Shown: positions 7,795-16,255, counted from the first letter of the stretch. The stretch is DNA of 27,789 bases from an uncultured Desulfobacteraceae bacterium (GCA_937982505.1 CALJLV010000027.1:1-27789), one strand, 5' to 3'. Notes: generated from the sequence alone by a model not told the origin. Program-made: numbers and translations.

Positions 7795-9222
7795 TCAGGA
7801 CGCCTGCTCCGGGTCGGTCTCGGCAGCCGCCTCGGCCGTCAGGCCGTGCTTTTTCATCAGGGCCGAAAAATTGGACCGCTGCATGCCCACCTGCTTGGCC
7901 GCCTGGGTGATGTTGCCCCCGGCCGCGGTCAGGGCCCGGCTCAGAAAGGCCTTTTCCACCTGGCCGAAGCGCTCCTGCAAGAGCCGCTGCTTGACTTCCT
8001 TGAGCGCCTCGAGAGTGGCGGGCACCGGATCTGCGGCTTCGGTCCGGTCCGTGTGCCAGGTATCGGAAAAGTAACGGTATTCCAAAATCCGACCCTCGGC
8101 CATGATGGTCAGCCGCTCCACCACGTTCCTGAGCTGGCGTACGTTGCCCGGCCAGTCGTAGTCCACGAGCATCCTGAGGGCCTCGTCGGAGAACCCGTCG
8201 ATGCGTTTTCCCGTGCGGCGGCAAAAAAGCTTCAGGAAATGGTAGAGCAGTCGCGGGATGTCATCCCGGCGCTCGCGCAGGGGCGGCAGCAAGAGAGGGA
8301 ACACGTTGAGGCGGTAAAAGAGATCCTCCCGGAATTCGCCTCTGCCCACCATGACCTGAAGATCCCGGTTGGTGGCGGCGATGATGCGCACATCGGCGCT
8401 TTTAGCGCGGCTGGCGCCCACGGGCTTGAACTCGCGGCTCTCGATGGCTCGCAGGAGTTTGGCTTGAATATCGGCGCTGAGATTGGCCACCTCGTCCAGA
8501 AAGAGCGTTCCTTTGTCGGCCGCCTCGAAGATGCCGGCCTTGTCCCGGACCGCCCCGGTGAAGGCGCCGCGCACGTGGCCGAAGAGTTCGCTTTCCAGCA
8601 GCGATTCGGAAAAGGCGCTGCAGTCGGCCGCCACGAGAGGATGGGCCGCCCGCCGGCTGTGGGTGTGGATGGCCCGGGCGAACAGCTCCTTGCCCGTGCC
8701 GCTTTCTCCGCTCAACAGTACGGTGGTGTCGGTGGGGGCCACCTTGCGGATATCGTCGAAGATCTTCAGGATTCTGGGATTTTCGCCCACGATGGCATCG
8801 AAATCGTAGGTTTCGTTGAGCCGGCGGCGCAGGGTCCGGTTTTCCTGCTTGAGGCGCTTGTTCTCCAGGGCCGTATGGACCGCGGCGGACAGTTCGTCAT
8901 CGCTGAAGGGCTTGGTGAGATAGTCGAAAGCCCCCAGTTTGATGGCCTCCACCGCATTTTTAACGCTCGAATAGCCGGTCATGACGATGATGCAGACCTC
9001 GGGCTGTTCGGACGCCACCCGCTGGAGGATCTCCATGCCGTTAATGTCGGGCAGGTGAATGTCCAGCAGGGCCAGATCGTAGGCCCCGCTCAACAGGGCC
9101 TCGAGGCCCTGACGCCCGTTCTGGCAGGCGTCGACGCGATGCCCGCCATCCTCCAGGACCATTTGGCAGCCGCTGCAGATGGACAGCTCGTCGTCGATGA
9201 TCAGGATCCGGTATGATGCCAT
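7795..9222 (-). CDS. NtrC-family sigma-54-dependent response regulator
   Basis: A 475-residue three-domain activator. The N-terminal receiver (1-120) has predicted phospho-acceptor Asp54 in ALLDIHLPDING. The central AAA+ domain (about 145-385) has Walker A GESGTGKE, the sigma-54 contact loop GAFTGA, Walker B GTLFLDEV, and the arginine-finger region FREDLFYRLNVFPL. The C-terminal Fis-type helix-turn-helix reads NITQAAKQVGMQRSNFSALMKKHG. Intact GAFTGA and Walker motifs mean it should remodel sigma-54 RNA polymerase. It lies just upstream of the sigma-54 promoter at 7547-7561, making it the natural candidate activator; the neighbouring GAF kinase is its likely partner. It has its own sigma-70-like promoter and terminator. 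Confidence 0.95.
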   Translation of the reverse strand: MASYRILIIDDELSICSGCQMVLEDGGHRVDACQNGRQGLEALLSGAYDLALLDIHLPDINGMEILQRVASEQPEVCIIVMTGYSSVKNAVEAIKLGAFDYLTKPFSDDELSAAVHTALENKRLKQENRTLRRRLNETYDFDAIVGENPRILKIFDDIRKVAPTDTTVLLSGESGTGKELFARAIHTHSRRAAHPLVAADCSAFSESLLESELFGHVRGAFTGAVRDKAGIFEAADKGTLFLDEVANLSADIQAKLLRAIESREFKPVGASRAKSADVRIIAATNRDLQVMVGRGEFREDLFYRLNVFPLLLPPLRERRDDIPRLLYHFLKLFCRRTGKRIDGFSDEALRMLVDYDWPGNVRQLRNVVERLTIMAEGRILEYRYFSDTWHTDRTEAADPVPATLEALKEVKQRLLQERFGQVEKAFLSRALTAAGGNITQAAKQVGMQRSNFSALMKKHGLTAEAAAETDPEQAS

Positions 9223-9302
9223 GCGTCATCCGTTTCTTGGGCTCACCGGTTCCCGGGCTACTCCGCGCTCAAAAGGGAACCGTACCTTCAAAAAGAAAAG
9301 AG

Positions 9303-9331
9303 CATATACTCATAATCAGATAACCTGTCAA
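9303..9331 (-). promoter_or_regulatory. Sigma-70-like promoter of the NtrC-type gene
   Basis: On the minus strand a perfect -35 TTGACA (9331-9326) lies 17 bases from TATATG (9308-9303), inside an AT-rich stretch that contrasts with the surrounding GC-rich DNA. The predicted leader is about 75 bases. The -10 matches only 4 of 6, but spacing and location are good. Confidence 0.65.
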
Positions 9332-9429
9332 GTTTATTACTCTTTTTATTCTAAAGAATCGGGATCGAAAGCAAATTCAGGTCGTTGAAAGCCTTGGGAC
9401 GCCTGCGGGAAGAGGCTCGTTCCATCTCC

Positions 9430-10476
9430 CTACATGTGAAGGGCCCGCCGTCGAGGCTGCCCCGCCTGAAGTCCCTCCTCGATGAGGGCCAGAACCCGGC
9501 CCTTGGCTTCGGGAAAGGCATAGCCTTCATAACTTTGCGAAAAGAGCAGTCCGCCGCGGCGGTTTCGCCAGTAGTTGGCGGCGTGGTCGAAGCAGACCCG
9601 GGATTCGACCTCCAGGCGGCCGATCATCTGCTGCAGCTCGGCCAGCTGTTCAGCCGGTGTCAAGAGGGCGATGTCCCCCCGGTCGACCGCCGCCTGGAGG
9701 GGGGTTCCAGGCCAGGGGTGAAAGGGCCGCGAACGGATGTAGTGGGGGCCGATGGCGTTGAGCACCTGGGACGTGTTCAGGGCGTGGTCGGCTGAATGGC
9801 GTCGACCGCCGATTCCCGGCATCCAGTATTCGGAGAGGGTGAAGCCCGCTTCCAGGGCCTTGCGGCCGCCGCGGATGTGGTCCTCGGCGCTCGACCCTTT
9901 TTGGATCAGGGCCAGCACCGCGTCGTCGCCGCTCTCCAGCCCCACGTGGAGCCGATCGAGGCCGGCCTCACGGATGGCGGCCAGTTCTTCAGGGGGCTTT
10001 TGTGCCAGGGTCCGCGAACGGGCGTAGGAGGTCACCCGAGTGAGGCCGGGGAAGGTGCGGCGCAGGTGCTGCAGGACCTCCACCAGATGGCGGGTCTTCA
10101 TCACCAGGCTGTTGGCGTCCTGGATGAAGGCCGTCTGGCCGCCGGCGAGCAGCCAGTGGTAAAGCATGACAAAACCGGGGTGCTGATGGAGGGCCGGAAC
10201 CCGGTCCATCAGGGCCAGGGCCACCGACTGGCCGATGCGCCCACCCATGCCGAGCTGCCAGGAGGTTTGACGCAGATCCTCGCACAGTCCGGCCATGGCG
10301 TCGATGTCGTTCTTGATCTCGTCCACCGTTCGCAGCGTAAAGCGCTCCTCCTTGTACATTCCGCAGAAGGTGCACCGGTTCCAGGGGCAGTTGCGGGTGA
10401 AACGGACCAGCAGCGAGTCGCTGCCCCCCTCGCTGGGGGGACGATAGACCCCGGTTTCGAATTCGTATGCAGGCAT
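9430..10476 (-). CDS. Radical SAM protein
   Basis: A protein of about 348 residues with the radical SAM motif CPWNRCTFC near residue 30, in the context YRPPSEGGSDSLLVRFTRNCPWNRCTFCGMY. Later elements include SYARSRTLAQKPPEELAAIREAGLDRLHVGLESGDD, the typical SAM-barrel strand with the GLESG motif, so it is an Elp3/MiaB-like-fold enzyme using S-adenosylmethionine and [4Fe-4S]. The substrate is not evident, and no extra C-terminal cluster motif is obvious. Several in-frame ATGs exist (10506, 10488, 10476); I chose 10476 because the recognisable family N-terminus MPAYEFETGVYRPPSEGG begins there, though no strong Shine-Dalgarno decides it. The gene is followed by a 207-base gap to the NtrC-type gene and is divergent from prfB, so it appears to stand alone. 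Confidence 0.85.
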   Translation of the reverse strand: MPAYEFETGVYRPPSEGGSDSLLVRFTRNCPWNRCTFCGMYKEERFTLRTVDEIKNDIDAMAGLCEDLRQTSWQLGMGGRIGQSVALALMDRVPALHQHPGFVMLYHWLLAGGQTAFIQDANSLVMKTRHLVEVLQHLRRTFPGLTRVTSYARSRTLAQKPPEELAAIREAGLDRLHVGLESGDDAVLALIQKGSSAEDHIRGGRKALEAGFTLSEYWMPGIGGRRHSADHALNTSQVLNAIGPHYIRSRPFHPWPGTPLQAAVDRGDIALLTPAEQLAELQQMIGRLEVESRVCFDHAANYWRNRRGGLLFSQSYEGYAFPEAKGRVLALIEEGLQAGQPRRRALHM

Positions 10477-10588
10477 GGCGGATTCCATCGGCACGAAAGG
10501 TTTCATGCTTGATGATAAGGCCAAATGGCGCCGGATCAAGTTTTTCCGGTGCGGTCCGCGGCCCTGGTCAGGCCTGCCAAATTCAATA

Positions 10589-10617
10589 TTGCCAGGCCAC
10601 CGGCCCTGATGTAAGAA
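10589..10617 (+). promoter_or_regulatory. Possible sigma-70 promoter upstream of prfB
   Basis: TTGCCA (5 of 6) is separated by 17 bases from TAAGAA (3 of 6). A terminator-like hairpin lies just after it and before prfB. The -10 is poor, so this is tentative. Confidence 0.3.
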
Positions 10618-10634
10618 ATGCCCGTGTCCTTGCC

Positions 10635-10666
10635 CCGGCGGGCGGTACGTCCCCCGCCGGTCTTTT
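10635..10666 (+). terminator. Terminator-like hairpin in the prfB leader
   Basis: CCGGCGGG (10635-10642) pairs perfectly with CCCGCCGG (10653-10660) around a 10-base loop and is followed directly by TCTTTT. This is an intrinsic-terminator shape about 70 bases before the prfB start. It may stop stray transcription or act as an attenuator. Confidence 0.5.
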
Positions 10667-10734
10667 GCACCGCCGATGCCGCCGCAGCGCTATGCCGCGA
10701 CGGTGTTCGACTTCCCATGGAAAGGAGGCGGCCC

Positions 10735-11851
10735 ATGAGCGCCGAACTCAAACAGGAAATCAAGGAACTGGACGCCAGGCTGGCCCAGCTAAAGGTGTAT
10801 CTTTGACCTGCCGGGCAAAACCCAGCGACTCGCCGAGATCGAAAAGATCCTTTCCCAAGCCGACTTCTGGAACAATCCCGAGCAGTCCAAGGAAATCTTG
10901 AAAGAGCGAGCCCGGCTGGCGGCGCCCATCGAACGGGTTGCCGCCATCGCCAAGGACCTGGAGGAGAGCGCGCTGCTCCTCGATCTGGCCGTGGAGGAGG
11001 ACGACGCCGAAACCCTGGTCGAAGCACGTACCCATGCGGACGATATCGCGGCGCGCATCGAACGCTTTTCCCTGGAACTGATGCTCGACGGCCAGGACGA
11101 TCCCAGCGACGCCATCCTCTCCATCAACGCCGGGGCCGGCGGCACCGAGGCCCAGGACTGGGCCGAAATACTGCTGCGCATGTACACCCGCTGGATCGAA
11201 CGCAACGGCTACCAGGCCGATCTCATCGATTACCAGCCGGGCGAGGAGGCCGGGATCAAGAGCGCCACCCTGACCGTCAAGGGAGAAAACGCCTACGGCT
11301 ACCTCAAGGGTGAAACCGGGGTCCACCGGCTGGTGCGCATCTCACCCTTCAACGCCAGCGGCAAGCGCATGACCTCTTTTGCCGCCGTCTTCGTCTATCC
11401 GGATCTGGATCAGGAGATCGAGATCGACATCGACGAAAAGGATCTGCGCACCGATGTCTACCGGGCCAGCGGGGCCGGCGGCCAGCACGTCAACAAGACC
11501 TCCAGCGCGGTGCGCATCACCCACCTGCCCACCGGGATCGTGGTCCAGTGCCAGCAGGAGCGCAGCCAGCACCGCAACCGGGAGATGGCCATGAAGGTCC
11601 TGCGCGCCCGGCTCTACCAGCGCGAAAAAGAGGCCCAGGAGCAAAAGCTGCAGCAGGTCCAGGACGGCAAGGAGGAGATCACCTGGGGCAGCCAGATCCG
11701 CTCCTACGTGATGCAGCCCTACCAGATGGTCAAGGACCACCGTATCCACCTGGATGTGGGCAACATCCAGGACGTCCTGGACGGCGGGCTGCAGCCCTTC
11801 ATCGAGGGGGTGCTGCTGGCCAAGAAGGCCAACAAGGCCCGGGGGGCCTGA
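10735..11851 (+). CDS. prfB: Peptide chain release factor 2, with programmed +1 frameshift
   Basis: RF2 releases peptides at UGA and UAA. The zero frame starts at ATG 10735 (AAAGGAGG 6 bases upstream) and reads 23 codons to MSAELK...QLKVYL, then TGA at 10804-10806. Skipping base 10804 gives DLPGKTQRLAEIEK and an uninterrupted frame to 11851, for about 371 residues (join 10735-10803, 10805-11851), the normal RF2 length. The anticodon-like tripeptide SPF is at about 203-205 in RISPFNASGKRMTSF, and the catalytic GGQ is at 248-250 in GAGGQHVNKTSSAVR. Autoregulation by UGA frameshifting is classical for bacterial prfB. Because RF2 competes with selenocysteine insertion at UGA, its level matters for the three UGA-containing genes in this window. 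Confidence 0.97.
10791..10807 (+). promoter_or_regulatory. prfB programmed +1 frameshift site
   Basis: The internal Shine-Dalgarno-like AAAGGTG (10791-10797) is followed 3 bases later by the slippery CTT, then TGA C. CTTTGAC after a short spacer is the canonical RF2 shift site. Low RF2 lets the ribosome slip from CUU to UUU and continue in the +1 frame. Confidence 0.96.
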
Positions 11852-11854
11852 CCC

Positions 11855-12418
11855 ATGCGCGTGGATCCCGAGGCGGTGCTGGGCCGCTTTTATCCCCCGG
11901 ATTCGCCCACCCTGGCCATACTGCGGCGCCACGGCCGCCAGGTGGCGCAAAAGGCCCTGGCCGTGGCCGATCGGGTGGCTCATCTGAGGCCGGATCGGGT
12001 CTTTCTCTTCGAGGCGGCCATGCTCCACGACGTGGGCATCGATTGCACCCAAGCGCCGTCGCTGGGCTGTTGCGGCGCCTTGCCCTATGTCTGCCACGGG
12101 GTGGCGGGCCGCCGCCGCCTCGAAGAAATCGGCCTGCCCCGCCACGCCCTGGTCTGCGAACGGCACGTGGGAGTGGGGCTCGCGGCGGCCGAGATCCGCG
12201 CCTGGGGCCTGCCTTTGCCGGTGCGGGACATGCGCCCGGTGAGCCTGGAGGAAGAAATCATCTGCTACGCGGACAAATTTTTTTCCAAAAACCGCCTGGA
12301 CGCCGAACACGGACGGTCTCTGGCCGAGGTCGTCGCTTTGCTGGCGCCGTACGGACCTGAGCCGATGGCCCGCTTTGAGCGCTGGGCGCAGCGCTTCGAG
12401 GCCGCCGATGCACCCTGA
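11855..12418 (+). CDS. HD-domain phosphohydrolase
   Basis: A 187-residue HD-superfamily protein. The metal-binding His-Asp pair is in FEAAMLHDVGIDC (about 52-64), with further conserved His in YVCHGVAGRRRLEEIGLP and CERHVGVGL, and a later Asp in ICYADKFFSK. This is the usual H...HD...D pattern of small HD hydrolases acting on nucleotides or phosphoesters; the substrate is not identifiable. The start at 11855 lies 3 bases after the prfB stop, and its end overlaps the start of the ThiE-ThiL gene by 11 bases. The three genes therefore look like one operon with possible translational coupling. Confidence 0.85.
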   Translation: MRVDPEAVLGRFYPPDSPTLAILRRHGRQVAQKALAVADRVAHLRPDRVFLFEAAMLHDVGIDCTQAPSLGCCGALPYVCHGVAGRRRLEEIGLPRHALVCERHVGVGLAAAEIRAWGLPLPVRDMRPVSLEEEIICYADKFFSKNRLDAEHGRSLAEVVALLAPYGPEPMARFERWAQRFEAADAP

Positions 12419-14027
12419 ACACCTCCGCCTGGCCCTGCGCTACTACTTCATCACCGACGACGGGGCCGCCGACACCGTCGATCAGGTGCGCAGCGCCCTG
12501 ATGGGCGGTGCCACCCTGGTCCAGTACCGGCACAAAAGATTCAAGACGGCCGATCTGCCGGAAGTCCAGGCCCTCTCATCCCTTTGCAGGACCAACGGCG
12601 TGCCTCTGGTGATCAACGACAACATCCTTTTGGCCAAGGCCGTGGGGGCCGATGGGGTCCATCTGGGCCAGGATGACGAGAATCCGGCGCTGGCGCGGCA
12701 GATCCTGGGACCCGCGGCCATCGTGGGCGTCTCGGTGTCGACCCTCGAGGAACTGGCCCGCACCGATCTGGCCCCCTGCGACTATATCGGTACCGGGCCG
12801 GTATTCGCCACCGGCACCAAGGCGGATGCCAAAGCAGTGATCGGTCTGGCCGGACTGAGTCGGGTGGCGGCCCTTGCGCCGCGGCCGGTGGTGGCCATCG
12901 GCGGGATCGGAATTGAAACGGCGGCGGCCTGTCTGGCGGCTGGCGCCGCGGGGGTGGCGGTGATCAGCGCCGTCAGCCGGGCCGCAGACCCTTCGGCGGC
13001 GGCCCGGGCGCTGGGAAAGATCTGCGGTGTGCCGCCACGGCCTGTTCTGACCCTGCCCTGGCAGGACGAATTCGGTCTGATCCGGCGAATCGTGGAGGCA
13101 GGAAGCAACGATCAGGCCGCAAGGCTGCTCGTCGCAGGGCCTGGCGACGACACCTGTCTGATGAAGCCCCTGGCACGGCCAGTGCTCACCACCGACTGCC
13201 ACCGCGAGGGGGTGCATTTCCGGCGTGACTGGCAAACCCTGCCGGAAATCGGATACAAGGCCGTGGTGGTTACCCTGAGCGACCTGGCGGCCGCCTATGC
13301 CCACCCCCGAGCCCTGTTTGTCAATCTCACCCTGCCGCCGGACCTGGCCGAGGCCGATGCCCTGGCCCTCTACGAAGGGATCGGCCAGGCCCTCGACGAG
13401 TATCGTACCGCCCTGGGGGGAGGGAACCTGTCCCGGGGCCGGGCCCTGGCCCTGGATCTGTTCGCCGTGGGCGAAGGCCGCGACGACCGCTTTGCCACCC
13501 GGCGGGCGGCCCGGGCCGGGGATTTTCTGTATGCCACCGGCCCTCTAGGCATGGCCCGGGCCGGCCTGCACAGCCTTGAGGCCGGAGACGGACGCTTTGC
13601 CGATCTGGTGGCGGCCTTCAAGCGCCCCCGGGCGCGCTTCGATGCCGCCGCCGTGCTGGCCGAGGCCGGCATCTCCTGCGCCATGGACATCTCCGACGGC
13701 CTGGCCGGCGATGCGCGCCACATGGCCGAAGCCTCTGGCGTTTCGATTTCCCTGGAGATCGACCGGCAGGATCTGTCGCCGGCCCTGTGTGCATTTTGCC
13801 ACTGCTACGGCGTCGACCCGGTGGCCTTCGCCCTGGTAGGCGGGGAAGATTACGAACTGCTTTTCGCCTGCTCCCCAGAACGCTTCGCCACCCTCGCGCC
13901 CCGGCTGCCCGGCGCCCTCCGGGTCGGCCGCTGTCTTCCCCGGTCGGCGACGGCCCTGGTGGGTCCGGCGGCCAAAATCGTTTCCTTTCAGCACGGAAGC
14001 GGCCCTGTCCGCCTTCCCAGCATGTAG
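12408..14027 (+). CDS. thiE-thiL: Bifunctional thiamine-phosphate synthase / thiamine-monophosphate kinase (ThiE-ThiL fusion)
   Basis: A 539-residue fusion. Residues about 1-205 are a ThiE TIM barrel joining HMP-PP and thiazole phosphate to give thiamine phosphate: GGATLVQYRHK, VINDNILLAKAVGADGVHLGQDD, VGVSVSTLEEL, IGTGPVFATGTK, VVAIGGIG. Residues about 220-539 are ThiL, which phosphorylates thiamine phosphate to the diphosphate: GPGDDTCLM, VLTTDCHREGVHF, TLSDLAAAYAHP, ATGPLGMARAGL, MDISDGLAGDARHMAE, ALVGGEDYELLFAC. The two enzymes act consecutively, so the fusion could pass the intermediate on. The ThiL motif normally GGDT reads GGNLSRG here, an Asp-to-Asn change at a metal-binding site that may affect kinase function. 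I chose ATG 12408 (GAGG 6 bases upstream, overlapping the HD stop) over 12375. No other thi gene and no recognisable TPP riboswitch was seen nearby. Confidence 0.92.
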   Translation: MHPEHLRLALRYYFITDDGAADTVDQVRSALMGGATLVQYRHKRFKTADLPEVQALSSLCRTNGVPLVINDNILLAKAVGADGVHLGQDDENPALARQILGPAAIVGVSVSTLEELARTDLAPCDYIGTGPVFATGTKADAKAVIGLAGLSRVAALAPRPVVAIGGIGIETAAACLAAGAAGVAVISAVSRAADPSAAARALGKICGVPPRPVLTLPWQDEFGLIRRIVEAGSNDQAARLLVAGPGDDTCLMKPLARPVLTTDCHREGVHFRRDWQTLPEIGYKAVVVTLSDLAAAYAHPRALFVNLTLPPDLAEADALALYEGIGQALDEYRTALGGGNLSRGRALALDLFAVGEGRDDRFATRRAARAGDFLYATGPLGMARAGLHSLEAGDGRFADLVAAFKRPRARFDAAAVLAEAGISCAMDISDGLAGDARHMAEASGVSISLEIDRQDLSPALCAFCHCYGVDPVAFALVGGEDYELLFACSPERFATLAPRLPGALRVGRCLPRSATALVGPAAKIVSFQHGSGPVRLPSM

Positions 14028-14056
14028 TTTGCGCAACGGGTCAAGGGGCCGGACGT

Positions 14057-14971
14057 TCAGCAAACCTGCACGAAACGCCCGCCCCGCTCCGCGATCTTTC
14101 CGTCCCGCAGCAGCAGTGCCAGGTTCTTGCCGATCAACTGCCGTTCGAAGCCCTGCTGGGTCCGCCGATCAGGGAAGCGGTGGCGATAAAAAGGCGACAG
14201 GTCCACCAGCTCTTCAAGCGTGCGCGGCCGCTCGCACAGTTCCCAGACCTGGCGCCGCTGGCGCGCCAACGCCCTCTGATAGGCGCGAAAGGCGTCCGCG
14301 GCATCGCCGAAAACGGGCGGCTTGTGGCTCGAACAGGTCACCCGGGCCGAAATGGCGGCAAAGCGGCGGATATCCTCGGCGAAGACGTCGATATCGGCCT
14401 CGGGGTTGCCGTACCAGGGGCCGAAGCCGGTAAAGTCGATATCCGTGGTCCAGAGCACCTCCGCGCCGGGGATGAAAAAGCCGTAGTGATCCGCCAGATG
14501 GCCCGGGGCCCGCAAGGCCCTGAGCTGCACCGGGCTGAAATCCAGGATCTGCCCAGGACCGAAGCGGCCGTCCGGCGGCCGCAGGGCCGCGATCCGGTGC
14601 TGGCCGCCGATGCGCTGCGCCCAGTGGGCCCCGTCCTCCGGGTTTCCGGTAAAGCGGGTCCCCAGCGCCAGAATGTCGAAAGCCGCATCCGGAGTTTCCG
14701 CCGGCAGCAGCAGATGCCGGTCTGCCAGGGCCGTCCAAGCCAGAATGTGGTCCGGATGGCTGTGGCTGATGATCAGCACGTCGATGCGCCGCACCCGGTC
14801 GAGGGCACGGATCCGCTCCTGGCCGATGCCGCTGTCGATGAGCACCGCCTGGGCGGCATCGATGAGGAGGCTGTGGCAGTGGGGAAAGCGTCCCTTTTCC
14901 GGAGACCGCACGTGATAGACGCCAGGCGCCAGGGGGTGGACGAAGGGCAGGTCGGTAAAAGCGCCGGCCAT
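14057..14971 (-). CDS. Metallo-beta-lactamase-fold hydrolase
   Basis: A 304-residue MBL-superfamily protein. The zinc motif HxHxDH is present as ISHSHPDHI (about 89-97), with further His in RAPGHLADHYGFFIPG and Asp in LWTTDIDF. The C-terminal region has the helical ELVDLSPFYRHRF...QLIGKNLALLLRDGKI, resembling the winged-helix-like tail of some LACTB2-type or glyoxalase II-like hydrolases. The substrate is unknown. Its start overlaps the stop of the EamA gene by one base (TGATG), so the two are translationally coupled. It is convergent with the ThiE-ThiL gene, with only 29 bases between the stop codons. Confidence 0.88.
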   Translation of the reverse strand: MAGAFTDLPFVHPLAPGVYHVRSPEKGRFPHCHSLLIDAAQAVLIDSGIGQERIRALDRVRRIDVLIISHSHPDHILAWTALADRHLLLPAETPDAAFDILALGTRFTGNPEDGAHWAQRIGGQHRIAALRPPDGRFGPGQILDFSPVQLRALRAPGHLADHYGFFIPGAEVLWTTDIDFTGFGPWYGNPEADIDVFAEDIRRFAAISARVTCSSHKPPVFGDAADAFRAYQRALARQRRQVWELCERPRTLEELVDLSPFYRHRFPDRRTQQGFERQLIGKNLALLLRDGKIAERGGRFVQVC

Positions 14972-15906
14972 CAGCGCGGCCCCCCGGGCCGGGTGCGGTC
15001 CCTGGGACGGCGGTCCTGGCTCAGGTAGACCCCGGCAAAGACGATCAAGGCGGCCAGGTACTGGGTCCCGGTAAAGGTTTCGCCGAGAATCAGCCAGCCG
15101 AAAAATACGGCAAATACCGGAATCAGGTTGATGAAGGCCGTGGCCTGGCTCACCGGGATGCGGCTGACCCCGAAATTGTAGAGTCCATAGGCCCCCAGGG
15201 TGATGAAGGCTCCCAGATAGAGCACCGCGCCGACCCCCGCCGGGCTGAAGCGAGTCGGGATCTCGGTGCCCGGCAGGAAGAGGAGCAGGAAGAAAAAACC
15301 ACTGCCCACGAAAGCCTGGACGAAGGTGAGAAAAAAAGGGCTGAAACGGGCGGTGAGCCGTTTGAGGGTGATGATGTACCCCGTGGCGCAGACCATGGCG
15401 AGAAATTCAAAGAAGTTACCCAGCAGGGGACGGGGGGCTCCGACGCCGGCCTCGGCGGCCAGGCTGAGCCAGCAGACCCCTAAAATGGCGATGAAAAAGC
15501 CGGCCAGGGTGCGGCGGGTGAGCCGCTCCTTGAGCACCACCCGGGCCGCTACCGCCACCAGCAGAGGCAGGATGGCCGAAACCATGCCGGCCTGGGAGGC
15601 GCTGGTGTTTTCCAGGGCCTTGGCCTCGAAGATGAAATAGAGGCACGGTTCGCAAAGGGTCATGAAGGCCAGCAGACGCCAATCGCCCCGGCGGAATTCC
15701 AGATGTCGGAAGGCCCCCGGGATGAACACGAAGCAAAGGCTGCCCACCACCATGCGCCCGAAGATCACCACCATGGGGTCGAAGTGCTGAAAGGCGATCT
15801 TCAGAGCCACGAAGGAACTGGCCCACAGGAGGGTGGCCGCCAGCAGGCTGGCCACGGGAAGCCAGGCGGCACGCGCAGTTCCCGATGGGTTGGCCCTATC
15901 TTTCAT
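14971..15906 (-). CDS. EamA/DMT-family transporter
   Basis: A 311-residue inner-membrane protein of the drug/metabolite transporter superfamily with about ten predicted hydrophobic helices in two EamA repeats. The first repeat includes LLAATLLWASSFVALK and ALENTSASQAGMVSAILPLLVAVAA; the second includes YLGAFITLGAYGLYNFGVSRIPVSQATAFINLIPVFAVFFGWLILGE. The paired ENTSASQA and IPVSQATAF elements are typical of the repeat. Family members export small metabolites or amino acids; the substrate here is unknown. It is the first gene of a two-gene unit with the MBL hydrolase. A small perfect inverted repeat, TCGGT-TTT-ACCGA (15907-15919), lies immediately before the start codon and could mask the ribosome site, which is otherwise weak. 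Confidence 0.9.
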   Translation of the reverse strand: MKDRANPSGTARAAWLPVASLLAATLLWASSFVALKIAFQHFDPMVVIFGRMVVGSLCFVFIPGAFRHLEFRRGDWRLLAFMTLCEPCLYFIFEAKALENTSASQAGMVSAILPLLVAVAARVVLKERLTRRTLAGFFIAILGVCWLSLAAEAGVGAPRPLLGNFFEFLAMVCATGYIITLKRLTARFSPFFLTFVQAFVGSGFFFLLLFLPGTEIPTRFSPAGVGAVLYLGAFITLGAYGLYNFGVSRIPVSQATAFINLIPVFAVFFGWLILGETFTGTQYLAALIVFAGVYLSQDRRPRDRTRPGGPR

Positions 15907-16255
15907 TCGGTTTTACCGATGTCCCAAAAAGACGGCGGGCGGCCTGGCTTAAAACGCAGGGCCGCACCGCCGGTGAAACTTGACACCCATCCAAGACGAC
16001 TTAACGTTTTGCCGTGCGAGCCATCGCACACGGGAATCGGCGCAGTCCCCCAACTGCCCGATTCTCTGCAGTCAATCTCTTCCTCTCCCATTGGGCGGCG
16101 GGCCTTATGGCCCGCCGCCCCTCTGTGAGGATGGCGACGCCAGCGCTGACCCGCCGGTCGGCGGCGCGCTGGGCGCACCGATCCGGTCCTATACTCCAAA
16201 ACAGCCCAAGTGACAAAGCAAAACCATCTCATGGGAGCCGGCAGGATCCGGCCCC
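15907..16255. other. Intergenic region with three strong hairpins
   Basis: No gene is supported in these 349 bases. They contain three successive inverted repeats: GTGCGA/TCGCAC (16014-16029), an 11-bp stem with one bulged C (16035-16063), and a perfect 12-bp stem GGGCGGCGGGCC with loop TTAT (16093-16120). None is followed by a T tract on either strand, so they are not standard intrinsic terminators. The segment separates the PAS-LuxR gene end from the EamA gene start. Confidence 0.6.

Noticed and set aside
10618..10806. A separate 62-residue gene ending at the prfB frameshift TGA
   Set aside because: The true RF2 start at 10735 has a strong Shine-Dalgarno, and the upstream extension covers the leader hairpin. 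The TGA is the programmed shift site.
14028..14056. Bidirectional terminator between the ThiE-ThiL gene and the MBL gene
   Set aside because: The 29-base gap contains no stem-loop with a T tract on either strand.
15980..15985. Perfect TTGACA on the plus strand
   Set aside because: No acceptable -10 follows, and the next genes on both sides are on the minus strand.
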